From Actinobacteria bacterium UBA3012 (GTDB taxonomy: Bacteria > Actinomycetota > Actinomycetes > Nanopelagicales > Nanopelagicaceae): a stretch of DNA of 19,159 nt. The notes under the pieces were generated by a model. That model saw only the letters and a program-made list of their open reading frames with translations. It was not told the origin of the DNA and searched no databases. How positions within the stretch are numbered: position 1 is the first letter of the stretch; each line of letters begins with the position of its first letter. The position numbers and the translations under genes are program-made. The stretch covers positions 15,780-34,938 of the forward strand of contig DDZI01000020.1 of NCBI GenBank assembly GCA_002346305.1. The letters are read 5' to 3'. Below, piece by piece: positions 1-6,710 of this stretch.

Positions 1-137
1 CCGGCGCTGGCCGCAATCTCTTCAACGCTGGTGCCTTCAATCCCTTTTTCAGCGAAAAGGGCGAGGCCAACTTCAATTAATTGAGCCCGTCTTTGGGCGC
101 TGGTCATCCGGATTCTGGCTGGAATTGGGGCGCTCAT
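1..137 (-). CDS. TetR-family transcriptional regulator, N-terminal fragment (cut by window edge)
   Basis: Only the first 45 codons are present; the rest lies beyond position 1. The reading begins at an ATG at 137-135 on the minus strand and gives a short Ala/Pro/Arg-rich lead (MSAPIPARIRMTSAQRR), then the helix-turn-helix entry typical of TetR proteins: AQLIEVGLALFAEKGIEGTS followed by VEEIAASAG. That helix 1 / GTS / helix 2 pattern is highly characteristic of the family DNA-binding domain. TetR proteins bind operators as dimers and usually repress until a ligand binds the C-terminal domain, which is not visible here, so the ligand and targets are unknown. It is transcribed away from the tRNA-Gln gene. 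An internal ATG at codon 11 is an alternative start. Confidence 0.85.
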   Translation of the reverse strand, partial: MSAPIPARIRMTSAQRRAQLIEVGLALFAEKGIEGTSVEEIAASA

Positions 138-194
138 GAGAAAGAGGGTAGCGGTATGGTCGAAAGTGGCTCATTTTTGCGAGAGAATACAGGT

Positions 195-265
195 TCCGCC
201 ATTGTGTAGTGGCTAGCACATGGGCCTTTGAAGCCCAGGGTCCAGGATCGATACCTGGTGGCGGA
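195..265 (+). tRNA. tRNA-Gln, anticodon UUG
   Basis: A complete 71-nt cloverleaf can be folded by eye. The acceptor stem TCCGCCA pairs with TGGCGGA at the 3' end (7 of 7). The anticodon stem TGGGC/GCCCA closes a 7-nt loop CTTTGAA whose positions 34-36 read TTG, which decodes CAA (Gln). The T stem CCAGG/CCTGG closes the loop ATCGATA. The D arm is short, with GTG/CAC pairing and a GG in its loop. The 3' CCA is not encoded, so it must be added enzymatically. The T loop begins with A where almost all bacterial tRNAs have T54. A weak -10-like GAGAAT sits just upstream (183-188), with no clear -35. Confidence 0.95.
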
Positions 266-328
266 GCTCTCTTCGCCGGTAAGACCTTAGGCTTAACGCA
301 TTGCAGTAGTTAGCAGAGGGGGGACTGT

Positions 329-1768
329 ATGTCTCGCACACCTGGCGCATCTGCCGGTCCAGCGGTCTTTATCCTCGCTGCAGGTGAAGGCACCCGGATG
401 CAATCCCAACTTCCCAAAGTTCTCCATAAAGTTTTAGGTCGCACATTAATTGAGCATGTAATCGATGCGGCGAATGATTTAAACCCCAGCCAATTAGTAG
501 TTGTTGTTGGTGCGCATCGCGAATTAGTTGAAGAAGTTGTTAGCAAAGTTTCACCAGGTGCCAAAATTGTGGTTCAAGAAAAACGAGGTGGTACTGGTCA
601 TGCCGCACGAATTGCTTTAGAAAGCGTAAAAGTTTCCGCAGAGACCCCAATATTGATTTTAGCTGGTGATATTCCATTAATTACATCTACAACCTTGCAA
701 GCACTATTAGATACACACGTTGCAGAGCAAAATTCAGCGACGGTTCTTACTGCACAGATAGATGATCCTGAGGGTTACGGAAGAATCGTCCGTGATGAAA
801 CTGATGGAATTCTAAGAATTGTCGAAGATCGTGATGCAACTGAAATAGAGCGCGAAATTACTGAGATTAATTCAAGTGTTTATGTTTTTCATTCAACTGA
901 CCTTATTGATTCTTTGAGCAAAATAAATAATAAAAATGCCCAAGGCGAAGAGTATTTAACTGATGCTATTGGAGTACTGCAGTCGGCTGGCAAGCGAGTA
1001 GAGCCAGTTATTGTTGAAGACTTCATTGAGATTCTGGGTGTTAATGATCGTTTTCAACTTTCAGAGTGCACTGCATTATTGCGTGACCGGATTAACCTGC
1101 ACTGGATGAAAAGCGGCGTAACCATGATTGATCCAACAACTGTTTGGATTGATCCAACGGTTTCGTTGTCACAGGATGTAGTTATTTACCCAGAAGTCGC
1201 GCTCGCCGGGAATACATCTATTGAAAGTGGTGTAGTCATTGGAGCTAGGACTACATTGATTAATTGTGAAGTAAAAAGTGGCGCAAGTATTCGCGACTCA
1301 TATTGCGATGGAGCTCAAATTGGAGCGGATGCAACGGTTGGACCTTTTTCTTATTTGCGACCTGGAACCGTTCTTGAAAAAGGTGTAAAAGTTGGAGCTT
1401 ATGTTGAAGTAAAGGAATCTCAAATCGGTGCTGGCTCTAAAGTTCCACACCTTTCATATATCGGAGACACCACCATTGGTGTTGGAACGAATATTGGCGC
1501 TGCAACCGTAACGGTGAATTATGACGGCGTAGAAAAGCATCAGACTGTGATCGGCGATCATGTTCGAATTGGCAGTGACACCATGTTGGTTGCTCCACTT
1601 TCAATTGGTGATGGGGCTTATACGGCCGCGGGATCTGTAATTACTGATGATGTACCGGCGGGTTCAATGGGTGTTGGACGTGCGCGTCAACGTAATATCC
1701 TCGGGTGGGTGTTGCGCAAGCGCAGTGGAAGTGACTCAGCTAGAGCTGCCGAGAAAAATCCGAAATAA
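329..1768 (+). CDS. glmU: Bifunctional UDP-N-acetylglucosamine pyrophosphorylase / glucosamine-1-phosphate N-acetyltransferase
   Basis: GlmU makes UDP-GlcNAc, the entry compound for peptidoglycan, in two cytoplasmic steps: acetylation of glucosamine-1-phosphate, then uridylyl transfer. The 479-residue length fits the family. The N-terminal nucleotidyltransferase domain carries the signature LAAGEGTRM at residues 16-24 and the PKVLH that follows, then AGDIPL and YGRIVRD. The C-terminal half (from about residue 265) is a left-handed beta-helix of hexapeptide repeats, with the acetyltransferase-type NIGAATVTVNYDG and IGSDTMLVAPLSIGDGA. The C-terminal tail is basic and Ser/Ala-rich. The ATG at 329 follows a G-rich ribosome-binding site (GAGGGGGGA). 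It stands 63 bp after the tRNA and 15 bp before prs, so it probably heads a glmU-prs unit. Identity is secure. Confidence 0.97.
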   Translation: MSRTPGASAGPAVFILAAGEGTRMQSQLPKVLHKVLGRTLIEHVIDAANDLNPSQLVVVVGAHRELVEEVVSKVSPGAKIVVQEKRGGTGHAARIALESVKVSAETPILILAGDIPLITSTTLQALLDTHVAEQNSATVLTAQIDDPEGYGRIVRDETDGILRIVEDRDATEIEREITEINSSVYVFHSTDLIDSLSKINNKNAQGEEYLTDAIGVLQSAGKRVEPVIVEDFIEILGVNDRFQLSECTALLRDRINLHWMKSGVTMIDPTTVWIDPTVSLSQDVVIYPEVALAGNTSIESGVVIGARTTLINCEVKSGASIRDSYCDGAQIGADATVGPFSYLRPGTVLEKGVKVGAYVEVKESQIGAGSKVPHLSYIGDTTIGVGTNIGAATVTVNYDGVEKHQTVIGDHVRIGSDTMLVAPLSIGDGAYTAAGSVITDDVPAGSMGVGRARQRNILGWVLRKRSGSDSARAAEKNPK

Positions 1769-1783
1769 CGAGGGGATCTAAAT

Positions 1784-2767
1784 ATGAGCAACGAGATTCG
1801 ACTCTCCTCCGAAAAACGTTTACGGCTTTTTACCGGCCGTGCTTTTCCAGAGTTGGCCGAACAAGTTGCCGGTGAGCTTGGCATTCCAATCACCCCTACA
1901 TCTGCTTATGACTTTGCGAATGGTGAAATATTTGTTCGATTTGAAGAGAGCGTTCGTGGCTGTGATGCATTTGTTTTACAAAGTCATGCAACGCCAGTGA
2001 ATAAACACATCATGGAACAATTAATTATGGTGGATGCATTAAAACGTGCATCTGCAAAGCGAATAACTGTTGTTGCTCCTTTTTACGGTTACGCACGTCA
2101 AGATAAAAAGCACCGTGGACGTGAACCAATTTCAGCCCGATTGATGGCGGATTTATTTAAGACTGCTGGAGCTGATCGATTAATGGTTGTTGATTTACAC
2201 ACTTCACAAATTCAAGGATTTTTTGATGGCCCAGTTGATCATCTTTTCGCACTTCCATTGCTGGCAAATTACGTTGGTAGCAAAGTCGATAGATCACGAT
2301 TGACAATTGTTTCGCCAGATTCCGGACGGGTTCGAGTGGCTGAGCGTTGGAGCGACTTGCTAGGTGGATGCCCGATTGCGTTTATTCATAAAACTCGTGA
2401 TCCAAGAATTCCAAATGAATCATCAACTGGACGAGTTGTTGGTGATGTCAAGGGACAAACTTGTGTAGTAATAGATGACATGATCGATACAGCAGGAACA
2501 ATCACCAAGGCAGTTGATGCACTATTTGAAGATGGCGCTGCTGAAGTAATAATTGCGGCAACACATGCGGTTATGTCAGGTCCGGCTATTGAGCGTTTAC
2601 GTAATTCGCGCGCAAGTGAAATTGTCATTACAGATACCTTGCCAATTCCAGATGAATGGAAATTTGATCGATTAACTGTCCTTTCGATTGCCCCACTTCT
2701 TGGTCGAGCTATTCGTGAGGTTTTTGAGGATGGCTCAGTCACCAGCCTCTTCGAGGGTCATTCTTAA
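1784..2767 (+). CDS. prs: Ribose-phosphate pyrophosphokinase (PRPP synthetase)
   Basis: Transfers pyrophosphate from ATP to ribose-5-phosphate to give PRPP, the precursor of purines, pyrimidines, NAD, His and Trp. The protein is 327 residues, usual for class I enzymes. Visible family marks are the early FTGRAFPELAEQVA region, the YGYARQDKKHRGREPISA loop that binds ATP and pyrophosphate, DLHTSQIQGFFDGPVDHL, and the PRPP-binding loop VVIDDMIDTAGTI near the C-terminus. Two phosphoribosyltransferase-type folds are therefore intact. It starts 15 bp after glmU with a GAGGGG ribosome-binding site, suggesting cotranscription; glmU-prs adjacency is common in bacteria. A 143-bp gap follows before rplY, holding structured RNA rather than a protein gene. 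Confidence 0.97.
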   Translation: MSNEIRLSSEKRLRLFTGRAFPELAEQVAGELGIPITPTSAYDFANGEIFVRFEESVRGCDAFVLQSHATPVNKHIMEQLIMVDALKRASAKRITVVAPFYGYARQDKKHRGREPISARLMADLFKTAGADRLMVVDLHTSQIQGFFDGPVDHLFALPLLANYVGSKVDRSRLTIVSPDSGRVRVAERWSDLLGGCPIAFIHKTRDPRIPNESSTGRVVGDVKGQTCVVIDDMIDTAGTITKAVDALFEDGAAEVIIAATHAVMSGPAIERLRNSRASEIVITDTLPIPDEWKFDRLTVLSIAPLLGRAIREVFEDGSVTSLFEGHS

Positions 2768-2814
2768 TCCCGGCTTAACTGCCTGAACCGCAATTTCCAT
2801 TTCTAACCATCATT

Positions 2815-2910
2815 GGCTAACCTTCGGGTTATTCCGGCGAGGGGGAAACCTCCCGTTATCGACGGGGCTTCGAAAGAAGTTCTCGCTGGGCAAATAACCA
2901 GGAGGACGTA
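2815..2910 (+). promoter_or_regulatory. Structured leader RNA upstream of rplY (candidate cis-regulator)
   Basis: The gap between prs and rplY folds into several clear helices. A hairpin TAACC-TTCG-GGTTA lies at 2818-2831. An 8-bp stem, with one G-U pair, joins 2834-2841 (CCGGCGAG) to 2882-2889 (CTCGCTGG). It encloses a hairpin CCCGT/ACGGG (2852-2866) and a hairpin CTTC-GAAA-GAAG with a GNRA loop (2868-2879). CCTCC at 2849-2853 is exactly complementary to the GGAGG ribosome-binding site at 2901-2905, and it overlaps the arm of the first enclosed hairpin, so the two pairings exclude each other. CTGG/CCAG (2886-2889 with 2898-2901) competes with the outer stem. Autogenous control of rplY by L25 is reported in E. 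coli. That this leader acts the same way is inference, and I do not recognise it as a named family. Confidence 0.5.
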
Positions 2911-3534
2911 ATGGCTGAGATCAAAATCGCAGGTGCCCGCCGGACTGAATTCGGAAAAGGTGCATCTCGCCGAACCAGACGCGATGGATTAGTACCAGCT
3001 GTTATTTACGGCCATGGCGAAAATCCAATCCACATCTCACTGCCAGCACGTGAACTTGGCATTGCCCTTAAATCTTCAAACGTATTGCTAGATATTGATC
3101 TTGGAGATCATGTTGAGTTAACACTTCCAAAATCTGTTGTTCGCCACGCAATCAAAGGAACTCTTGAGCATATCGATTTAATTATTGTGCGCCGTGGTGA
3201 GCGAGTAGTTGTTTCTGTTCCAGTTCACACATCAGGAGAGTTCGATCGTGATGGAATTTTGGAACACAATCACAACTCAATTGAAGTTGAAACTGAAGCA
3301 ACATCTATTCCAAACTTCTTAGAACTAGATATGACTGGTTTGCAGGCTGGAAGTTCACTCTATGCAGCTGATGTAAAACTTCCTGCTGGTGTAATTCTTA
3401 TCAGCGATCCAAAGATGGCAGTTGTACATCTTTCTGTCCGTGCTGCTCAAGAAGAGCCTGTTGCTGTTGCTGCACCTGCTGAAGGCGCTGACGCACCTGC
3501 TGAAGGCGCACCTGCTGAAGGTGCAAAGAGCTAA
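2911..3534 (+). CDS. rplY: Large-subunit ribosomal protein bL25, general stress (Ctc) type
   Basis: bL25 binds 5S rRNA in the central protuberance of the 50S subunit. This is the long two-domain Ctc form, 207 residues. The N-terminal 5S-binding domain runs over roughly residues 1-95 (RTEFGKGASRRTRRDGLVPA, then VIYGHG). The C-terminal TL5/Ctc beta domain follows to about 180 (VVSVPVHTSGE, LELDMTGLQAGSSLYAADV, LPAGV). A low-complexity acidic Ala/Pro/Glu/Gly tail ends the protein, with APAEGA occurring three times. The start is set by AGGAGG at 2900-2905, five bases before the ATG. It lies 17 bp before pth, and rplY-pth adjacency is common, so the two are probably one transcript under the structured leader. 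Confidence 0.96.
   Translation: MAEIKIAGARRTEFGKGASRRTRRDGLVPAVIYGHGENPIHISLPARELGIALKSSNVLLDIDLGDHVELTLPKSVVRHAIKGTLEHIDLIIVRRGERVVVSVPVHTSGEFDRDGILEHNHNSIEVETEATSIPNFLELDMTGLQAGSSLYAADVKLPAGVILISDPKMAVVHLSVRAAQEEPVAVAAPAEGADAPAEGAPAEGAKS
3472..3524 (+). repeat. Three copies of a 17-bp repeat encoding APAEGA in the bL25 tail
   Basis: The unit GCACCTGCTGAAGGCGC occurs at 3472-3488 and 3493-3509. A third copy with one change (T for C) lies at 3508-3524 and overlaps the second by two bases. All are in frame and code APAEGA. Near-identical codons suggest recent slippage or duplication. The tail is likely disordered and is known to vary in length among Ctc-type L25 proteins. Confidence 0.85.
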
Positions 3535-3551
3535 TCCGCTAGCCTTCTTTC

Positions 3552-4127
3552 ATGAGTTGGCTTGTAGTAGGTCTTGGAAATCCAGGAAATGAATATTCGA
3601 CAACCCGTCACAATATTGGGTTTCAGGTTGCTGATTATTTAGCTGGACAAGTCGCTGGAAAATTTAGCAAACATAAATCAAAAGCAGAAGTTTTAGAGGG
3701 TCGATTTGGCGTGGGAGTCGACGCTCCAAAAATAATTATTGCTAAGCCACAAACTTATATGAATGATTCTGGGAAATCTGTAGTAGCGCTTAGGAATTTT
3801 TATCAACTATCGAATTCTAAAATAATCGTTATCCACGACGAACTGGATATTGATTTTGCAAAAATCCGCGTCAAACAAGGTGGCGGAGATAATGGACACA
3901 ACGGCTTGAAGAGTTTGACGCAAACTCTTTCAGCTCCTGATTACTTTCGAGTCCGAGTTGGAATCGGAAGACCAGTAGGGCATTTAGACGCGGCAGATTT
4001 TGTGTTACAAAACTTTAGCAATATTGAGAAGAAATCATTACAGGATTTGATAATTAGAGCCGGGGATGCTGTCGAATCAATTATGCAAAATGGGTTAGAA
4101 CGCACTCAGCAAAACTTTAACGAATAG
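3552..4127 (+). CDS. pth: Peptidyl-tRNA hydrolase
   Basis: Pth cleaves the ester bond of peptidyl-tRNAs that drop off the ribosome, recycling tRNA in the cytoplasm. At 191 residues it matches the bacterial family. The N-terminal signature VVGLGNPGNEY places the conserved Asn at residue 10 and the catalytic His at residue 20 (TTRHNIGF), as in E. coli. Further on come TYMNDSGKSV, IHDELDIDF with the conserved Asp, and GGGDNGHNGLKS. The stretch before the ATG has no clear Shine-Dalgarno sequence, so translation may depend on coupling with rplY 17 bp upstream. Its last 11 bases overlap the end of the oppositely oriented kinase gene, leaving no room for a conventional terminator between the two. 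Confidence 0.96.
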   Translation: MSWLVVGLGNPGNEYSTTRHNIGFQVADYLAGQVAGKFSKHKSKAEVLEGRFGVGVDAPKIIIAKPQTYMNDSGKSVVALRNFYQLSNSKIIVIHDELDIDFAKIRVKQGGGDNGHNGLKSLTQTLSAPDYFRVRVGIGRPVGHLDAADFVLQNFSNIEKKSLQDLIIRAGDAVESIMQNGLERTQQNFNE

Positions 4128-5544
4128 AGCGATCGACCCAATCTAAGTATTTTTTATATTCGACATCAGCAATATTTTGATCTTCGTTAGTGGAAGTAAA
4201 GTACAACTTTTCCCCTGAGAATTTAGGTGCTAAAACTTCTGGTGAAATTTCGGTTGCTGCACTTGCGGCGAGGATCGCCGCGCCAACACTAGAAGAATCG
4301 GATTCGCTAAATGAAATAACTTCAGAGCGCAAAATGCGGCTTCTAATATCTAGCCATAATTTTGATTGATGAGATGCGCCACCCAAGTGAATAATTGATG
4401 GCAATTCTTTACTTAGTGAGTTAGCTTGATCAATTATGTGTCGAGCCGTGAAACCAACTCCGAAAATCACTGCATGCGCGATATCGCTAAATTTACTTTG
4501 GTGGGAGAGCCCAGCAAAGAGCGCTCGAATATCACTACGCCAAATTGGGGCACGTTCACCGGCAAGAAAGGGTAGAAAGATTTCACTGTGAGCATCGCTG
4601 CTTTCAAGAGATTTCGAAAGCAACTCTTCTGGCGTGGAATTAAAAAGTTCTGCAGCCCAGGAAATTGCAGAACCACTACTTTGAGTTGGACCAAATATCA
4701 CCGGTAGCGGGGCACAACTTTCGGGGACAGTTGAAAGATTATGTTTGCCCTCAGAAAATTTTGTGCAAGATATTCCAGCAATGTCCGAACTTCCAGAGAT
4801 TACAAATGCAGTTGGTTTTGAAAATACTTCTAAAGCTAACATTCCAGCAAGAGCATCTGACCAACCAATCGCTACCGGAATGCCAGGTGGTAGAAATTTA
4901 TTATCAATTGAAGTTTTCCCAGCGACTTCCCAAGGCTTTCCTATAGCAGGTATCAATTCATCTGACAGGCCAAGAGTTTTCCATGCTTGAGTGGGCCTTA
5001 AAGTCTCAGCATTTATCAAACCTTTGCTTGACCAATTATCTGAAGCAAATTCACCAGTTAAATGGAAAAGTAAAAAATCTTTTGCTTGTAACAAGCGAGA
5101 ACCTTTATCTAAAATTTTTGGCTCATGTTCTTTTAACCAGCGGACTTTAGGCAAAATTCCTGAAGGAGCCCAGGGTAAAGAGAGTCCAAAATCTTTTGCG
5201 ACATCTGGAATTTCTGAGGCAAACAAATCTGCTTCATTTTGTGAACGTGTATCTTGCCAAGTCATTGCCGGCCGTAAAGGATTGCCAAGCGAATCGGTCA
5301 CCACCAATGTCGGGGTCTGACCAACAATTCCAACTCCAGCGACTTTGGTTAAATCAATATCTAAATCACTTAACACTTTACTTAGCGCAGATAGCCAATC
5401 CAGGGGATCTTGCTCAACCCAACCTGCATTTGGTCTATGAGTTTCATATCCAGCAGCGGCCCTGGCTATGACCTGACCATCTTGATTTATCGCTGTGACT
5501 TTCAGGGCAGAGGTACCTAAATCAACTCCAAGCCAGATTTGCAT
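4117..5544 (-). CDS. FGGY-family carbohydrate kinase (xylulokinase-like)
   Basis: An ATP-dependent sugar kinase of the FGGY family, 475 residues, with both actin-like halves present. The N-terminal phosphate-binding loop is GVDLGTSALK (residues 6-15), followed by GWVEQDPLDW, a motif common in xylulokinases, and TWQDTRSQ. The catalytic base is Asp230 in GWSDALAGM, and the C-terminal half has PFLAGERAP (325-333) and HLGGASHQSKLW. The closest resemblance by eye is to xylulokinase, but the substrate loop GQTPTLVVTD differs from the GQMHG usual in XylB, so the sugar is uncertain; another pentulose or hexulose kinase is possible. The start follows GGGAG at 5553-5549. It is divergent from the enolase-like gene across a 59-bp gap holding a palindrome, suggesting shared control. 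Confidence 0.88.
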   Translation of the reverse strand: MQIWLGVDLGTSALKVTAINQDGQVIARAAAGYETHRPNAGWVEQDPLDWLSALSKVLSDLDIDLTKVAGVGIVGQTPTLVVTDSLGNPLRPAMTWQDTRSQNEADLFASEIPDVAKDFGLSLPWAPSGILPKVRWLKEHEPKILDKGSRLLQAKDFLLFHLTGEFASDNWSSKGLINAETLRPTQAWKTLGLSDELIPAIGKPWEVAGKTSIDNKFLPPGIPVAIGWSDALAGMLALEVFSKPTAFVISGSSDIAGISCTKFSEGKHNLSTVPESCAPLPVIFGPTQSSGSAISWAAELFNSTPEELLSKSLESSDAHSEIFLPFLAGERAPIWRSDIRALFAGLSHQSKFSDIAHAVIFGVGFTARHIIDQANSLSKELPSIIHLGGASHQSKLWLDIRSRILRSEVISFSESDSSSVGAAILAASAATEISPEVLAPKFSGEKLYFTSTNEDQNIADVEYKKYLDWVDRSIR

Positions 5545-5566
5545 AAGACTCCCTTTCTGCCTGAGT

Positions 5567-5580
5567 TGAGGGTACCCTCA
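5567..5580. promoter_or_regulatory. Perfect 14-bp palindrome between divergent sugar genes (candidate operator)
   Basis: TGAGGGTACCCTCA reads the same on both strands. It sits almost exactly midway in the 59-bp divergent gap: 22 bp from the kinase start and 23 bp from the enolase-like start, outside both ribosome-binding sites. A dimeric repressor or activator bound here could govern both directions. I could not place convincing -35 and -10 boxes. As RNA it would form only a 5-bp stem with a GTAC loop and no U-run, so a terminator is unlikely. Confidence 0.5.
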
Positions 5581-5603
5581 CGTTTGCACGAGAAGGAGCC
5601 GAG

Positions 5604-6677
5604 ATGACAACTATAAAGAAGATCTCAACTTATTTGTTGGGGCAAGATCAAATATTTGTCAAGATTGAAAGTTCAGAGCCTGGATTAATCGGATGGGGAA
5701 GTGCCGCCTTTGCCGGCCACCACAAATTAATTGCAATCAGCGTTGATAAATACTTAACTGATTTTTTAGTTGGCAAAGAGGTAACTGAGATTGAAGATAT
5801 ATGGCAGACCTCTCAAGTCCAATCCTCTTGGCGAAATGATCCAGCACTAAATTGTGCGCTCTCAGCAATAGATCAAGCGCTTTGGGACATTAAAGGTAAA
5901 GAAGTTGGAAAATCCGTTGTTGATCTCATCGGTGGACGTTCTCGCAAAGCTGTTCCAGTTCTAACAAAAATCGAAAAGAATTTAGATTCGGGATTAGTGG
6001 CCGAAGTTGCAAAGTTTCGAAAAGAAGGAATTCAGTATTTTCTGATTAACCCCAAGATGGATTCAAAAGCTGTGACATACGGAAAGCAAATAGTTGAAGT
6101 CTTCAGTAAATTACGATCTGAGTTTGGCGAAGAAGTGTATTTCGCACATGATTTTGATGGACGTTTAGCACCCACTGAAGCTCTTGCAGTTGTTAAAAGG
6201 TTAGAAGAATTTCACCCATTCTTTTTAGAAGATGTATTTCCTCCAGAACATATCGATTGGCACCTCGCTATGAGAATGCAAACAAAGGTTCCAATGGCGA
6301 CTGGGAAAAGATTTGTCAATCCACATGAGTGGCTAAATGTAATTCCTCAAATGGCGATAGATGTAGTTCGATGCAACATAAGTGCAATTGGCGGATTTAG
6401 CCAAGCATTGAAAGTCGGTCACTACGCTGCTCCAATCAGTATCCGTACCTCATGGTCTGCAGGCGAATTGCAGAGTCCAATTGAGTCGGTTGCAACCGGT
6501 CATCTTTCCCTCAATTTGCTGCTATCCGGTCCGCAAGAATGGAGCAAACCTGCATCACAAATCACCGATGTGGTTGATGGATTACCGGAACTGAAAGATG
6601 GATACCTTTATTTCAATGCTAAACCTGGATTTGGTCTTGAAATTTCAGAACAATCTCTTTCCCTTTTGCCCTCTTGA
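5604..6677 (+). CDS. Enolase-superfamily (mandelate racemase/sugar-acid dehydratase-like) protein with altered active site
   Basis: 357 residues with the two-domain enolase-superfamily layout: an N-terminal capping domain to about 115, including NCALSAIDQALWDIKGKEVG and LIGGRSRKAVPV, then a barrel. Metal ligands 1 and 2 are visible as D183 in HDFDGRLAP and E209 in FFLEDVFPPE. The spacing of 26 equals mandelate racemase D195/E221, where the third ligand E247 is another 26 on. Here that position is K235 (PMATGKRF), where sugar-acid dehydratases have ATGE. The His expected in the RTxxH region is replaced by Ser/Trp (RTSWSAGE, 281-288). The overall pattern is nearest to mannonate/galactonate dehydratases, but a standard Mg-dependent dehydratase is doubtful. 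AAGGAG at 5593-5598 fixes the start. First of four same-strand genes with lactonase, mutarotase-like and SDR genes. Confidence 0.85.
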   Translation: MTTIKKISTYLLGQDQIFVKIESSEPGLIGWGSAAFAGHHKLIAISVDKYLTDFLVGKEVTEIEDIWQTSQVQSSWRNDPALNCALSAIDQALWDIKGKEVGKSVVDLIGGRSRKAVPVLTKIEKNLDSGLVAEVAKFRKEGIQYFLINPKMDSKAVTYGKQIVEVFSKLRSEFGEEVYFAHDFDGRLAPTEALAVVKRLEEFHPFFLEDVFPPEHIDWHLAMRMQTKVPMATGKRFVNPHEWLNVIPQMAIDVVRCNISAIGGFSQALKVGHYAAPISIRTSWSAGELQSPIESVATGHLSLNLLLSGPQEWSKPASQITDVVDGLPELKDGYLYFNAKPGFGLEISEQSLSLLPS

Positions 6678-6710
6678 GTAATTAGCCAATAAATAGAAAG
6701 ATAAGGCACT

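Noticed and set aside
138..194. Promoter for tRNA-Gln with GAGAAT as -10
   Set aside because: GAGAAT at 183-188 is placed reasonably, but no -35-like hexamer lies 16-18 bp upstream, so I did not annotate it.
2386..2742. 118-codon minus-strand open frame inside prs
   Set aside because: prs carries the PRPP loop and all other family motifs across this stretch; the antisense frame is Ser/Thr-rich and unrecognisable.
2815..2835. TAACC-TTCG-GGTTA hairpin as an intrinsic terminator of prs
   Set aside because: The stem is short and the following bases (TTCC) are not a T-run, so I kept it as part of the rplY leader instead.
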